Part shown: in pieces, positions 53,447 to 64,000 of the stretch
Numbering within the stretch: position 1 is the first letter of the stretch
Layout of the letters: every line of letters begins with the position of its first letter
Source: Hydractinia symbiolongicarpus
Taxonomy: Eukaryota > Cnidaria > Hydrozoa > Anthoathecata > Hydractiniidae
Assembly (NCBI RefSeq): GCF_029227915.1
Contig: NC_079888.1
Coordinates: 13,375,001 to 13,439,000 of the forward strand
Length of the DNA stretch: 64,000 nt
Direction of reading: 5' to 3'
Translations under genes and position numbers: made by a program
The notes under the pieces: model-generated
The model's input: only the letters and a program-made list of their open reading frames with translations
Database searches by the model: none
What the model was told of the DNA's origin: nothing

Positions 53447-54003
53447 GCAAAATGCGTGTGGTTTTTCAGTTTACGTGGGCATGATAAAGTCCCGTAGCAT
53501 GATGAAATAATACTGTTTAGGGCTCTCCCATGTAAGGTGTTCGTCAATTGTTATTCCAAGAAGATTTGTAAAGTTGAATTTGTAAAGTTGAATTGTTGAA
53601 CAATATGCTAGATGAATATTATCTAAATTGTGCAATGTCGACAATCTACTCAATAAACACACCATGTATTTAGTTTTGGCAGAATTAACACATAGCGAAT
53701 TTGCTGTGGACCATATCAATAAATCCTGAAAGCAAAATGCGTGTGGTTTTTCAGTTTACGTAGGCATGATAAAGTCCCGTAGCATGATGAAATAATATTG
53801 TTTAGGTCTCTCCCATGTAAGGTGTTCGTCAATTGTAATTCCAAGAAGATTTGTAAAGTTGAATTGTTGAACAATATGTTAGATGAATATTCATCTAAAT
53901 TGTGCAATGTCGACAATCTACTCGATGAACACACCATGTATTTAGTTTTGGCAGAATTAACACATAGCGAATTTGCTGTGGACCATATCAATAAATCCTG
54001 AAG
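53447..54003 (-). repeat. About 280-bp tandem duplication inside the LINE
   Basis: Units 53447-53729 and 53730-54003 both start AGCAAAATGCGTGTGG and run to GGACCATATCAATAAATCCTG. They differ by a few percent and by a short TTTGTAAAGTTGAA stutter near 53570-53590. Confidence 0.9.
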
Positions 54004-54370
54004 ATGTGTATTGATCTCATTTTCAGCCTCGGTTATATTAGCTGGACGACAGGATTTATAGATCGTGGTGTCATCGGCGTATTGAATTGTGCCATTGTTA
54101 ATTATGTTTTAAAGTCGTTCACATAAAGGTTGAAGAGGACTGATTGGTTGATATCGATTTGCACAAAATGTCTTCGATTTGTCAAGTATGAGAATGTCCA
54201 GCAAAGAAATTGTTTTGAAAACCCCATATCTTTCATTTTTTTATTCAATGTATTATGACACATGGTGTCAAATGCCTTTGAAAAGTCAACCATGGCTAAC
54301 AGTGTTACTTTGCCTGCTTTCATCGCTTTTTTGATATCATCTCTGAGTTTGAGTAAAGCAGTTGTCGGAA
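53447..54370 (-). pseudogene. LINE reverse transcriptase, 3' portion
   Basis: RT palm with TTALLKLRDDIKKAMKAGKV, LAMVDFSKAFDTMCH and FSYLTNRRHFVQID (54102-54370), then the thumb region CVNSAKTKYMVCSSSRLSTL and LRKLKNHTHF (53716-53991). The thumb region is present twice (see the duplication). It continues upstream at 59386 on the other side of the BEL/Pao element. Confidence 0.8.
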
Positions 54371-54592
54371 TCTTGCGTCGAGTCACGACAATAATTACTC
54401 ACAAATGGTTCTATATACTCTTCTTCTTAAATATACAACTTAATAAAGCTCACTTTTTACAACGCACGTAAAATCACCTCTTCCTGTTATAAGGCGGCCT
54501 CGATCTGTTAACGTTACCATTAGCTCGTGACAGCTGCACAGCAGCCGAGCTCACACAGCAGATCACGTGATCAACGAATAAATCGCGACACA
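54371..54592 (-). repeat. 3' LTR of BEL/Pao element 2
   Basis: On the minus strand starts TGTGTCGCG; preceded by the purine tract AATAGGGGGAG. About eleven of 222 positions differ from the 5' LTR by eye. Confidence 0.9.
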
Positions 54593-54604
54593 CTCCCCCT
54601 ATTT
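54593..54604 (-). promoter_or_regulatory. Polypurine tract of BEL/Pao element 2
   Basis: AATAGGGGGAG on the minus strand directly abuts the TGTGTCGCG start of the 3' LTR, the expected plus-strand primer site. Confidence 0.7.
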
Positions 54605-55082
54605 GATGACACCTTGAATCAAATATGAACAAAACGAACATAATAGCCGATGTTATTCATTTGTAGCGGGCGGCTAGCCGTAACTAACAAGGACTAATGT
54701 TTTCCTAGAAAAAGGATCTGCAAATAATCCGTCTCGTCATAATGACCACAAATATAAATTTCTAGTAATAAGTTCTAATAACTAACAATTGTTTTGTAGT
54801 AAATACATTTCTCGTATTGATTTACTGATTCATCTCGAAGTCAGCTTGGTTTTCAATCTGAACTCTCGCTGTAGCAGATGCATTTCGTTTCGGTCGAAAT
54901 TCGTTCGCTTCACCATTCAAGGTTGACGTTACGTTGTCGTTTTTCGGTGCGATGTCGCATGAAAGTTCTAAGAGATAGAGATGTTGAACCGCTCGTTCTA
55001 AGGTGTTCTTGCCCGTTCGTAGTTCTACCGCTCTTGTGATCCTGTCTCTGCCAACGAAGGTATTCGTTACGACACCAATTGT

Positions 55083-56333
55083 TCATTTTCCTCTGTTCTT
55101 TCTGTCTCCCTTGATCATCATGACATCTCCAGGTTTCGGTTCTGCTCTCTTCAGCTCGTGCTTCAAGTTATGTCTTTCTCGAAGTGATCTCACATACTCT
55201 TGAGACCATCTCTGCCATGTAGATTCCTTACATCTTTGAATAAATTTAAACCTCTTCCGCAGATCTACTTTCTCGACATCATGCTTATCTTCTTCAGTTG
55301 GAACTCGATTGATTTGTCCAAATATCAAGCTGTTGGGCGTAAGAATTTCTTGTTGAATATCATCTTCGACGTATGATAAGGACCTGTTGTTGAGAGTTTG
55401 TTTAACATCAAGTAATACATCATCCAATTCACTAAATGATAAAGAAGTTCTTCCAATAGCCTTGTCCATCGCTTGCTTAACAAGACCAACCAAACGCTCA
55501 AACTGCCCACCCCACCAAGGAGCACGACTTAGATTGAACTGCCATGTAATATCTTCTCTTGCAAGATAATCGTTCAATCTTTCACTGTTCATAATCTTGT
55601 GTAGCCATCTTGCAGCAGACTCGAAAGTTTTTGCATTATCCGAGTATATTTTCCTTGGTCTTCCTCTTCGGGCTGTGAACCTCTTTAAACTTCGGATAAA
55701 TCCTTCAGTTGTCTGATCTGGTAATAATTCGAGATGAATTCTGGAAAGGCTACATGAAAACAGAAGAATATAAGCCTTTTCTTCTTCATTGTTACTTACT
55801 TGACATATGAGTGGTCCTGCATAATCCACTCCTACTACTTCGAAGGCTTTCGTTCCTTCCACTCTATCCTTGGGGTTTAATCCTGGTGGTGGTTCAGCAA
55901 AGGCAATGGCACGATGTCTTTTACATCCATGACATTTGTGTCTGATTCTCTTTGTCAATTGCCTCAATCGGGGTATCCAATATTCCCGTCTAACTTCCGC
56001 CATACTCAGTGATACTCCCCCATGGAGCGTTCTTTTGTGGGCTTCCATGACAATCTTTTCAGCTAACAAGGACTTTTTTGGCAGGTACAAAAGATAGTGA
56101 CCTTGTATTCTACCTCTACATTTGAACAATCCATCGGCGTTCTTTTGCAAATTTAAACGAAGTTTGTCTTCCGTAAAATCTTCAGAATCTTCAAATTCCT
56201 CTTGAGTTACTTTGATTAGCAATCGTTTACTTTGATTCACCTCTTCAGTTGTTAATGGACCATGTACACCACCCTGGCGGCAGTTGGTGATAAAGCGTAA
56301 TATCCATGAAGATATGCGAATTACCTTCCGCAA
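55083..56333 (-). pseudogene. BEL/Pao integrase (element 2), near-intact
   Basis: 416 residues open: HKRTLHGGVSLSMAEVRREY and CHGCKRHRAI (zinc site), Asp in VGVDYAGPLI, Asp in KIYSDNAKTF, Glu in WWGGQFERLVGLVKQAMDKA, then the DUF5641 region with PGDVMMIKGD. A TGA at 55083-55085 interrupts the DUF5641 domain; the frame continues beyond it for about 75 codons (IGVVTNTFVGRDRITRAVEL), so one nonsense mutation is the main visible lesion here. Confidence 0.88.
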
Positions 56334-56344
56334 TTCATACTTTG

Positions 56345-57736
56345 CTAATAGGGGTTGGAAGTAGAATCTTCCTTCTTGTTAAGTGCTACTGCAAGGACTT
56401 CCTCGATTCGCTTCGCTTCTGACTCCGACTCCACTGAAGGTGTTGTTATGATGTCAATCGGCCAATTCTCCTTCTCCAACAGCCATGATGGTCCATCCCA
56501 CCACAAACTGTCTATTTTCGTAAATGAGCATCCTCGGCTACCACAATCAGTTGGATTCTGTTCCGATGGAACATGCCTCCACACTATGTAGTTTTTCTTC
56601 TTAACCTTATCTACTCGATTACTCACAAATGGTTTATAGGATCCACTTTCTCTCACCCAATGTAATACAACGGTCCATCCCAGTTTCGTCAGTTCTGCTA
56701 CAGGTTCGCCTGAGCTTCCAATTCGGGGAGCCGTTCTTGTTATTATGCGAGCATAGTCCGATGCACCGAGTATCAAGTGAACCGGAACTTCTTCTTTCGC
56801 ATGATAATCTTCTATGTAAACATTCTTTAAGTGTCTGTAATTCTTCTTTAGATCAGAGAATCTCGGATTGGGTATTGATAATAAAGCTGACTTTTCGATC
56901 TTACTAACCTCAGTGTTGATAGTGAATGTCTCATCCAGGCTTGAAATGGTGACGCTAAAGATTTCAATTTTCTTCTTTGAAATATGAAGCATCATTTCTA
57001 TTCTTTTCACATCTGTTTTCTTGGGTTTCATGCTCAGTCGATTAATCAGGGTGTTAGACGCGTACGAACTTCCTGCTCCAGTATCTAAAAGTGCAAGACA
57101 CTTCACTCCATTTACTTGAACCATAACAGTCGGATAGATGACAGGATCTTGTGTAGTAGCTAACGATGGTGTCCGAGTAACCTTGTCGCAAAGAGATGTG
57201 TGGTGCTTATTCTTACAATGCTGGCACCTAATTCTGCTAGGACAATTTACTGCTCTATGACCACTTCCTGTGCAATTGAAGCAGAGTTTTTTGTCGCTAA
57301 CGATCCTTCTTCTTTCCTCGAGCTTGTTGATCTTTTTGCAGCCGGCTGCCTTATGATTCTCTTCGTCACAATAGATGCATTTTCTTGGCTTATACTCTCC
57401 TTGCTTGGTGTGCAATAAACTTTCTCTCTTTGGTTCTTGCTTTTTTTGTTCATGAACAGCAATAGGGTTTCTCTCTGTCCATTTCCTCAGCAATTCTATG
57501 AGTTGACCAAAGTTCCACTCTTGCCAGTCATCATCCAGTCTCACTAAATCGGCACGTATTGAGGGTAACTTGTCCAGCGTGAGACTAACGTATCCATTGA
57601 TTTCCTTCCATTTTTCCATAGTTTCTAACGACTGTACATTCGTTGTCAGTTTTTCATAAAATTCATGGACCTTCTGCACATTACATTGATGGATTATCGG
57701 GAGGCTCATAATCGCTTGAATATGAGCGTTTGCCAC
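56345..57736 (-). pseudogene. BEL/Pao gag C-terminus, protease and RNase H tail fused by deletion
   Basis: 463 open residues: gag helices, three CCHC knuckles (CIYCDEENHKAAGC, CFNCTGSGHRAVNC, CQHCKNKHHTSLC), a DUF1758 protease with DTGAGSSY, the LILGASDYA block and LGWTVVLHW. Then an abrupt jump to IVWRHVPSEQNPTDCGSRG, which belongs after RNase H. About 500-600 residues of RT and RNase H are missing at about 56640 with the frame kept. Confidence 0.88.
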
Positions 57737-58432
57737 TTCACTTGGTTTCCCATATTTCGTTTTAAGGATTGATTTTGCTCTCTCTTATATCCTTCGCTAG
57801 TAAAAGGTAGTCCTTCGATACATACCTTCGCCTTAGATCCAACAAGTTCTTTCAGGTACGAAAATTTTGCAACCGCAGATAATGTAGATTTATCGATCTC
57901 CGACTCGAATTGCCCCCAAAATCTTTGCCAGTCAAGATGGGTTGCTTCAAATTTGGAACAGTTTCACCTTCACTTCTTGACCTTTGTTCGTTTCAATTGT
58001 TTTTCCGTCGAATTTCATTCTCATCTCTAATTTCATCCGTTCTAACTTTAATTCTTCTTCATACTTAGTGTTTCTTTTTTCTTTTTCTTCTTTCTCTCGT
58101 TCAGTAGCTGCTTGTTGTTCCTCATCTTGCTTAACTCCTTCAATGGTTATCTGCAACTGGTCGAATTGTTCTTCCGATTTCAACAGTCTTTCATCAATCT
58201 GCTCACCAAACGCATTTACTTCCTCTTCGCTCATCTCTTCCTTGAACATTAGCATCTGCGCATTCGTTTTAAGCCGATGCGCTTCGTCTTGTTGTTCTTC
58301 GATTGATTTAAGAGTTCTTTCCAGTTCCTTTATTTTTCTCCTGGCAAGTATGTTCGGGACTGCCTTTTCCGATAGTTTTAGCATCTTAAAAATGGCATCG
58401 ATATCCTTGTTTATTCTTTCTGATGTTGCCAT
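57737..58432 (-). pseudogene. BEL/Pao gag N-terminus (element 2)
   Basis: ATG at 58432. Long charged coiled coil (KELERTLKSIEEQQDEAHRL, EEQQAATEREKEEKEKRNTK), open to 57947. Then, with frame changes near 57960 and 57770, the DUF1759 gag region (LDWQRFWGQFESEID, AVAKFSYLKELVGSKA) leading into the downstream frame. Confidence 0.8.
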
Positions 58433-58539
58433 GGTTATGTCCTTTCTTCTTATCCTCTCCCTTTAATTTGATGCTCGTCTCTGCTTCCTTGCTTCTCGCT
58501 GCTCACTAGCTTCTGTTGTTGCTCTTCGTTGCTCACTTG

Positions 58540-58695
58540 TTCACTTGTTTCTGTCGTTGAATCCTCGCTGCTCACTTGTGTCTGTCGTTGAATCCTCACT
58601 GCTCACTTGTTTCTGTCGTTGAATCCTCGCTGCTCACTTGTGTCTGTCGTTGAATCCTCGCTGCTCACTTGTGTCTGTCGTTGAATCCTCACTGC
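58540..58695 (-). repeat. 31-bp tandem repeat in BEL/Pao leader
   Basis: Five units of about 31 bp containing CTGCTCACTTG and CTGTCGTTGAATCCTC, alternating T/G and C/A variants, located upstream of gag. Confidence 0.9.
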
Positions 58696-59140
58696 TCAGT
58701 TGTTGCCCAGTGCTGTAGATTGACACTGGTGCATTTAAATCTCACGTTAATAGTTTATTTAATGTTTGTTGTTATCTCGTTTCCACTTGATGATTCGCTT
58801 CTGATTAAAAATTTCTCTCTATACTTGATCATTTGATCTTTCACTTCTGCATGAATTCACAGTTCAAATGTATGACGCACGTCTATGAAGGACGTGTTCG
58901 CACTTTAATTTAAAAATGGTAGCAATCAATGTTTGCCGGTAATCATAAGTGTTCGTAAACAACGACTATAAGGAAAGTTCTTCTTTACGACGTTAACAAC
59001 AATTAAAATAGTTTACAGTTTCTTACAGCAACTTTATGACAGTGAACTCTTCTCGCTTGATATCAGAAATAACTTTTACTTCTGAAAATAGATAACTTTA
59101 CACTACCATACACCACACAGTTCATAAACAACCTCTCCCA

Positions 59141-59152
59141 TCAGCGGTGCCA
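59141..59152 (-). promoter_or_regulatory. Probable primer-binding site of BEL/Pao element 2
   Basis: TGGCACCGCTGA on the minus strand, 11 bp after the 5' LTR end (CAACA), has the TGG start expected of a tRNA-complementary site. The tRNA is not identified. Confidence 0.5.
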
Positions 59153-59163
59153 CTTTGTCTGGA

Positions 59164-59385
59164 TGTTGCGTCTAGTCACGACAATAATTACTAACAAATG
59201 GTTCTATATACTCTTCTTCTTATATATACAACTTAATAAAGCTCACTTTTTACAACGCACGTAAAATCACTTCTTCCTGTTAGAAGGCGGCCTTGATCTG
59301 TTAACGTCACCATTAGCTCGTGACAACTGCACAGCAGCCGAGCCCACACAGCAGATCACGTGATCAACGAATAACTCGCGACACA
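59164..59385 (-). repeat. 5' LTR of BEL/Pao element 2
   Basis: TGTGTCGCG ... GACGCAACA on the minus strand; matches 54371-54592 over all 222 bp. Confidence 0.9.
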
Positions 59386-59700
59386 GTACAAGTACTATGA
59401 CATTTTCTCAATCAACTTATAGTCTCTTTATAGATAGCATTATCTTCAATGAAAAACAAAAGTTGTTGTAGTACAATTTTTTCATAGATCTTTGATAGAC
59501 AAGGTAATATCGAAATAGGGCGATAATCTGACAAGCTGATTGGATTTTGGACTTTTTTGGACTGGTTGTTTGTATTCGAGCCGACTTTGAAAGTGCTGGA
59601 AAAAGATTTTGTTTTATGCAATTGTTGATAATGTGCGTGAGAGGAGAAGAAATATACTCAGCAGCTATTTTCAAATACTTTACTGGAATTTGTTCGTTTT
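59386..59700 (-). pseudogene. LINE reverse transcriptase, 5' portion
   Basis: Two frames with one shift: LKIAAEYISSPLTHIINNCI then SLSDYRPISILPCLSKIYEK, ending in RKCHST at the LTR. These are RT finger motifs; the protein continues at 54370 (PTTALLKL). Confidence 0.8.
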
Positions 59701-60262
59701 GATGTGAATTTGTACGTAATGGTGTGATAATTTTGTATATTTGTGCATTGGTTGTATACTTTAGAGAAAAAGCATATCATGTAAACCCCTTTCGTACACA
59801 GAAATTGGGAGCACCAGGCATCGATTCTCTGGTTGGAAAGCGAGGATCCATATTGGGGGACTTTTCATCTGCCTGTGCGTGCATCCAAATGACTTCTTCG
59901 GAAAAAAAATTGCGCAGCGGCAACAACACCATTGTCAGTACTACAATCAGTTCGCACAACTCTTGGAATTATGGAAAAAGTTTCTTATGTGTCAGATTTT
60001 CTTTACCTATTTAAACATTATTTTTGTGTATTTAAAGATTACTTTTTATGCATTTAAACATTTTCTAAAAATAGTAATTTTAATTTTTGGACCAATTTTG
60101 GTCTAAAATAACATTTAAGTGACAAAAAATCAAAATTTTGATGTCACCATCATGTTGGGCATATTTTTTTTGTTAACTGTGTCAAATTTTGGCCGATGAT
60201 TTCCAAGTACTTAGAGAGTTTAGGTATGAAGTTTAAATTTGTGACGTTGCAATTGACCATTT
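59701..60262. other. No gene supported
   Basis: Overlapping open frames on both strands at 59724-60014 have no recognised domain. Otherwise AT-rich. Confidence 0.3.
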
Positions 60263-60263
60263 G

Positions 60264-60310
<47 letters not shown>
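60264..60310. repeat. (GTTA)n microsatellite
   Basis: About twelve perfect GTTA units. Confidence 0.97.
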
Positions 60311-60696
60311 CACACGACTACTCCCGTGTCGGTGCTCAGAGAGGAAAAAAATTCCATTTTGGGACGGACAGATGCATTTGAATACCCTAGAATCTGCGAG
60401 CTAGTGTAATGATTTGATATGTTCCTATGCAAAAGAAAATAGTTAGCCAACAGGTTAAAAAGTTTAAAGTTTCTTTTACCTTGTTTAAAGAGCAAGGTAG
60501 GTGTACATGTAGAACAAATTATGGATGTTGAATACTTGTAAGGTACTTTTCTGTTGTTTTCAGTCATATTTGAGCGATAATACGATCTCCAATATGATTT
60601 AACTCGTTGCTCATAAACCTTTTTTCCCGCCATAAGCTTGACTTTCGTGAAGTCACTAAGGTCGTTAATCAACATCACGTTTTGTAGTTAGTTTAA

Positions 60697-60975
60697 AGCT
60701 GGATTTCCACTTAAAAAAATTTCATAACGTACATATTCTTTTGATTTTTAATGATTGGTTCAAAATATAACTACTCTTAATTATTCTTTTTTTTGTTTAA
60801 TTTTTGATAAGCGACTACAAAAAAAAGTTGAATTGAACCATTCTCGTCCCCAGAGCTCTTTGAGATTAAAACTTTTTTATGTATTGTCGCAAATTGACCA
60901 AAAGATCAAGCTTGCGAATCAGATCAGTTGATTTCGGTGCGATACGCGTATCACATTGGAAGTGGAAACCCGGCT
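60697..60975. mobile_element. 279-bp Harbinger-type MITE
   Basis: Ends AGCTGGATTTCCACTT and inverted AAGTGGAAACCCGGCT are flanked by TAA (60694-60696, 60976-60978). The ends resemble those of the Harbinger element at 5532-7355 (AGGCCGGTTTCCACT), so the same transposase family could have moved it. Confidence 0.75.
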
Positions 60976-60978
60976 TAA

Positions 60979-61842
60979 TGCACCACTTCCTGTTTTCTGA
61001 ACTTACTGAACAAATTTCCAAGAAAAGATGAAGTAAAGGTTCGTAATTAAAGATAAAGTTTTCATATTGCGCGTTAGATTTTTTGTCGAATGTTATTGGT
61101 CTGTATATATCATCGCGCCATCTCATCACAACAAACTTCGTCGTTGGAAGCTGGACTCAAAACATAAAAAAAATATTGTTGTTAGCCATAATGCTGCTAT
61201 AAAATTCTTAGTACCTTGAGTACATCCAACACCTATATATTTTTTGTTAGTTATGAGTAGATTATAGGATTTAAAAATCTATAATTTTTTCTCTTGCTTG
61301 CTAGTTTATTTCCTGGCTGCCACAAGTTAATTTTTTGTTCGCTTCTTATTTAATGCACCACTTCCCTGATAACCATACCCCAAGAATGGGTGGGTTGTAA
61401 TTGCCTGTCAGCGAAGTATTTGCAAAATAATAAAAATTTTTACAAGGAAAAAGATTTTTGCAGAAAGAGATTCTGCGAAACTATTTTTATATTAAGTTCG
61501 CACCTTTTTAGAAAAATGAAAATTAAATCTCAAACATTGGAAAAAGACGATAATGTATTGTACTTGATATTTCATTTTGATATTATATTACACACATCTT
61601 ACGTTCTTAACAAAAAAACAAAAAAACTTCGTCTTACTAGGAGAATGATCAAAATGCAAGATACGCATTTTTTCGTGTGACAACTTTTAATCGCAGAGTT
61701 AAACATTAAGTTCTGCATTTTGCATGAACAACCTTGCAATTGCTTATAATTGTTCAACGAAATATCTATTTTTTTTAAAGTTGGAAATCACAAAACATTG
61801 CCAACGACATCCGTTCTTCACAAAATCCTTTAAAAGTTGTCT
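60979..61842. other. No gene supported
   Basis: Open frames here are AT-rich and without domains. Confidence 0.3.
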
Positions 61843-62277
61843 TTATAAAATTTCAAAAATCTCTTCCGCAGTTAGTTCTGGAGTATCTGTTCCTGTTCGC
61901 AAATACCTCAATCTTCCAACATATATAAAATACCAACTTCTTCCAGCAATCCAATCAGATTTATGTGCTGATCCGGGTTCGATTATTTCTTTTCTTTTAC
62001 TTATTGTATCTCTCCTTATTTCTTCTTTGATTTCTCCTGATGCGTTTGTAAATGGATCTATAAAAACGCGCAAACTTTTATGTGGGGCGGAAGGCTGCGG
62101 TGAGTTCAGGAATACATTAATTTTGTGCTGCAATTTCACTTTCGGATCTACATTGCACATCTTTTTCTGGCTTTCAGACGCGTTTTTCTTTACAACCATC
62201 TTGGAAAAAATTACCGATGAAGATTTAATATGAATTGTATTTATTCTTAAATTCTTATTATTATTCTCTGTCGACAT
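61843..62277 (-). CDS. Hypothetical 144-residue protein
   Basis: ATG at 62277. Charged N-terminal third, then FLNSPQPSAPHKSLRVFIDP, a basic/acidic helix (EIKEEIRRDTISKRKEIIEP) and WIAGRSWYFIYVGRLRYLRT. The composition is richer than in neighbouring AT-rich noise, which argues for a real exon or gene. I do not recognise a family. No membrane segment or signal peptide. Confidence 0.35.
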   Translation of the reverse strand: MSTENNNKNLRINTIHIKSSSVIFSKMVVKKNASESQKKMCNVDPKVKLQHKINVFLNSPQPSAPHKSLRVFIDPFTNASGEIKEEIRRDTISKRKEIIEPGSAHKSDWIAGRSWYFIYVGRLRYLRTGTDTPELTAEEIFEIL

Positions 62278-62974
62278 TTAGGCCCGTTTCATTTAATATT
62301 TACTTACTTTCTTCTAACTTTTTTTAAAAGTCTTTGTACACAAAACTCGAAAACCTTTCGGCAAAAGAAAATAAGAAACAGATATTTCTACCTTCTTAAT
62401 GAAATATAATAATGCTAATTTAAAACACCATTCTGTTCCCAACCTTTTATACATTTTACGAAAACAAGGAAAAAAAATATCCTCATTGTTTGAAGTATAT
62501 ATTTTTTCTTCTCTTTTTTTAAACATTTCATCGTCATTATTCGATAATTTAATATTTTGAAAAAACATAGGTTATGACATTTTTAACAGACATATTTAAA
62601 ATTTAATATTTTTTTAACTAAGAAAGAATTGAATAAATGCAGAACAACATGCATCAAAATAATAAAATGCGTTTATATATTTGACACGTCTGGATGAAAG
62701 AGAGGTGCTCAAATAAAACGAGTTCCTAACATTTCAGCCCAACCTTGATATAGGCACTCAGCAATTATCAACGTGAATACTGACGTACTGATAAAAAAGG
62801 GATCTAAATAATTCTTTTTTTTTGCCGACGCGAACAAATTCGCATTCGAGGGAAGCCGAATTTCTTCAAGCAAACAAAATGAGCTCGTTATGTTTCCACA
62901 CGATACGCTATTATAGTTGTCTAGAATACAGAAGGTACGACTGCCACCTGTCTGTCAAACTGTCCAACTGGATG
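62278..62974. other. 3' flank of NRF1
   Basis: No gene is seen; the NRF1 3' untranslated region (minus strand) should lie here. Confidence 0.4.
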
Positions 62975-64000
62975 TTATCTGTGATGAGCATGTTGCTGGT
63001 TAGACAACGTCGCAACTTCGACAGCCTGCGTTGCGGTGGGGACATTAGACGCATCTGAATGCTGGCTATCATTCACCGGATGCATCGGAACATCCATAGT
63101 TAATCCAGAGGAATTATCATTGGGTGGCTCCGCCGGCTGTGGTTGAGGCGGTTGAGATGCTAGCTGGAAATTTGAAAGAGACGATGTGGCAATGAATTGA
63201 ACACCACCACCGTTAGGTAAAGACACTGGAATCAAATTCGTGCCCTGTATCTGCATCATTGCAGCGGCTGCTTGCACCGGTATAGAGACGATTCCGGACG
63301 AATCTTGAACACCAACCAAAGCAGCTGCGGCTGATACTGCATCGCCTAATAATAACTGTCCATCGTGTAAACTCCCTTCACTTATCGAAGTTACGCAGTT
63401 ATGATCGTGCGTTAGCGCGCTGTGATCGATCGTATGATTGCCGTATATAACCTCGCCTAAAAACACCATAAGGGTTAAAAGAAACTAGGCTAGTGCAAAT
63501 AGGTAGAGAGGTTAAAGTAAGACACCAGGCTAGTACAAATAGGTAGAGAGGTTGTAAGTATAAGTACAAGTACATGTTATAAAGACAATGGGTGCAAACG
63601 AGCAGAACGCTGTTTACCTTTTTAATTAGAATTTTGCCTATACACGCTTTTTTCACAAAATTTTGACTGAGGCTCAATTTAGTTTTTATATTGATGTTGC
63701 TAACAAATTGCTTCGATTTAAAAAAGATTTTAGTCTAGTGTTCCCCATAAAAAGCTTGTATTTGGTATTTATGAGCCACGATTTTGCGTGAGAAAGGAAG
63801 TAAATGCTAGGCTATTTTTCGTTTTATTTCTGCAAAAGTATTGACCTCGGAATAGTAACTAAAAAAAAACTCCATGATTATCGCACAATAAGTAAGCAGA
63901 AAATCTTTTTTCTACTTATATGGACACTTTGCTGCCATTAAGGTTGACTCATTGAAAAAACACTGCACAGTAAATATATAACCCACTCACCCTGCGAGGC
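62975..64000 (-). CDS. NRF1: Nuclear respiratory factor 1, last exon and edge of the preceding exon
   Basis: Terminal exon 62975-63456 (acceptor TTTTTAG at 63457-63463, stop TAA). The C-terminal activation region reads DAVSAAAALVGVQDSSGIVS IPVQ and ends QAVEVATLSNQQ, matching the human NRF1 C-terminus (A-x-V-G-A-L-x-G-V-Q-D-x-x-G-x-V-x-I-P-V and Q-A-V-E-V-x-T-L). A donor GTGAGT at 63985-63990 leaves ten bases of the previous exon (63991-64000) at the window edge, in the matching phase 1. NRF1 is a nuclear DNA-binding activator of respiratory and growth genes; its DNA-binding domain lies beyond the window. Gln/Pro-rich middle part (QLASQPPQPQPAEPP). No damage seen. Confidence 0.85.

Larger units (their letters stand above)
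54371..59385 (-). mobile_element. BEL/Pao LTR retrotransposon 2, full-length ends, RT deleted
   Basis: Two 222-bp LTRs enclose gag, protease and integrase. It is inserted in a LINE RT: protein reading on the left (54370) and right (59386) sides is continuous in the LINE. The internal RT and most of RNase H are missing, so the copy cannot transpose alone. No clear 5-bp duplication is visible. Confidence 0.92.

Noticed and set aside
58540-58695. CRISPR-like regular repeats
   Set aside because: The units are directly adjacent with no spacers and lie in a retrotransposon leader; simple tandem repeat.
59724-60014. Overlapping frames on both strands
   Set aside because: No recognised motif and no start or splice evidence on either strand.
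61390-61680. Plus-strand 96-residue frame
   Set aside because: AT-driven Lys/Asn/Phe composition, no domain.
61960-61990. GGGTTCGATT, like a tRNA T-arm
   Set aside because: No A box or cloverleaf could be fitted around it; it lies inside an open frame.

Overview
The window is animal (metazoan) genomic DNA, AT-rich, most likely cnidarian. Evidence for an animal: two intron-containing host genes at the edges (POGLUT1 on the left, NRF1 on the right), canonical GT-AG introns with matching phases, and eukaryotic transposons (PIF/Harbinger, BEL/Pao, LINE, Penelope, Helentron-like, MITEs). The cnidarian call is inference from the overall element mix and base composition; no ribosomal or mitochondrial marker is present to prove it.

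Layout. 0.3-2.9 kb: five exons of POGLUT1 (minus) with a possible nested plus-strand exon in intron 1. 3.3-3.7 kb: a MITE. 4.65-5.4 kb: a single-exon CRAL-TRIO/SEC14 gene. 5.5-7.4 kb: a complete but frameshifted PIF/Harbinger transposon with TTA target duplication. 7.8-9.1 kb: Helentron-like and other short repeats. 9.2-28.9 kb: the main object, two diverged head-to-tail copies of a Polinton/Maverick-like virus-type element. 29-34.7 kb: a 5'-truncated BEL/Pao retrotransposon inside a repeat named R1 here. 35.3-35.8 kb: an 8-bp-TSD MITE. 37-43.5 kb: further R1 copies, a head-to-tail array of Helentron-like units, a Penelope fragment and a 0.7-kb compound CTGT/CTGC array. 43.5-45.2 kb: a decayed reverse-transcriptase element. 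45.4-45.7 kb: a TA-flanked MITE. 45.9-48.1 kb: a decayed LINE. 49.8-50.9 kb: a two-exon gene for a predicted secreted GIY-YIG-like protein. 52.1-52.5 kb: a Harbinger relic. 53.4-59.7 kb: a LINE split by a BEL/Pao element with two 222-bp LTRs. 60.7-61.0 kb: a Harbinger-type MITE. 63.0-64.0 kb: the 3' end of NRF1.

The Polinton-like pair. Copy A (about 9.2-18.56 kb) and copy B (about 18.56-28.9 kb) share gene order and orientation. Together they show a DUF4116-like repeat protein, a Cys-rich mini-protein, an uncharacterised protein, a SAP-like protein, a hydrophobic-core protein, a penton-like protein, a 300-residue virion-like protein (copy A only), a coiled-coil plus hydrophobic-tail protein, a double-jelly-roll-type major capsid protein, a small tail-anchored protein, an rve integrase, BRO-N/DUF3627 proteins, a packaging ATPase, several small membrane proteins, a 20-residue hydrophobic peptide and the last third of a protein-primed-type PolB. 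Each copy is broken in different genes, and both are truncated at the mutual junction. In B the capsid, penton and ATPase frames are open, while integrase, PolB and BRO are broken. Most gene starts carry ATAAATG, often as inverted pairs between divergent genes, which looks like a virus-type late promoter. No capsid-maturation protease was recognised.

All identifications are from reading the sequence and memory of protein families; no database search was run.
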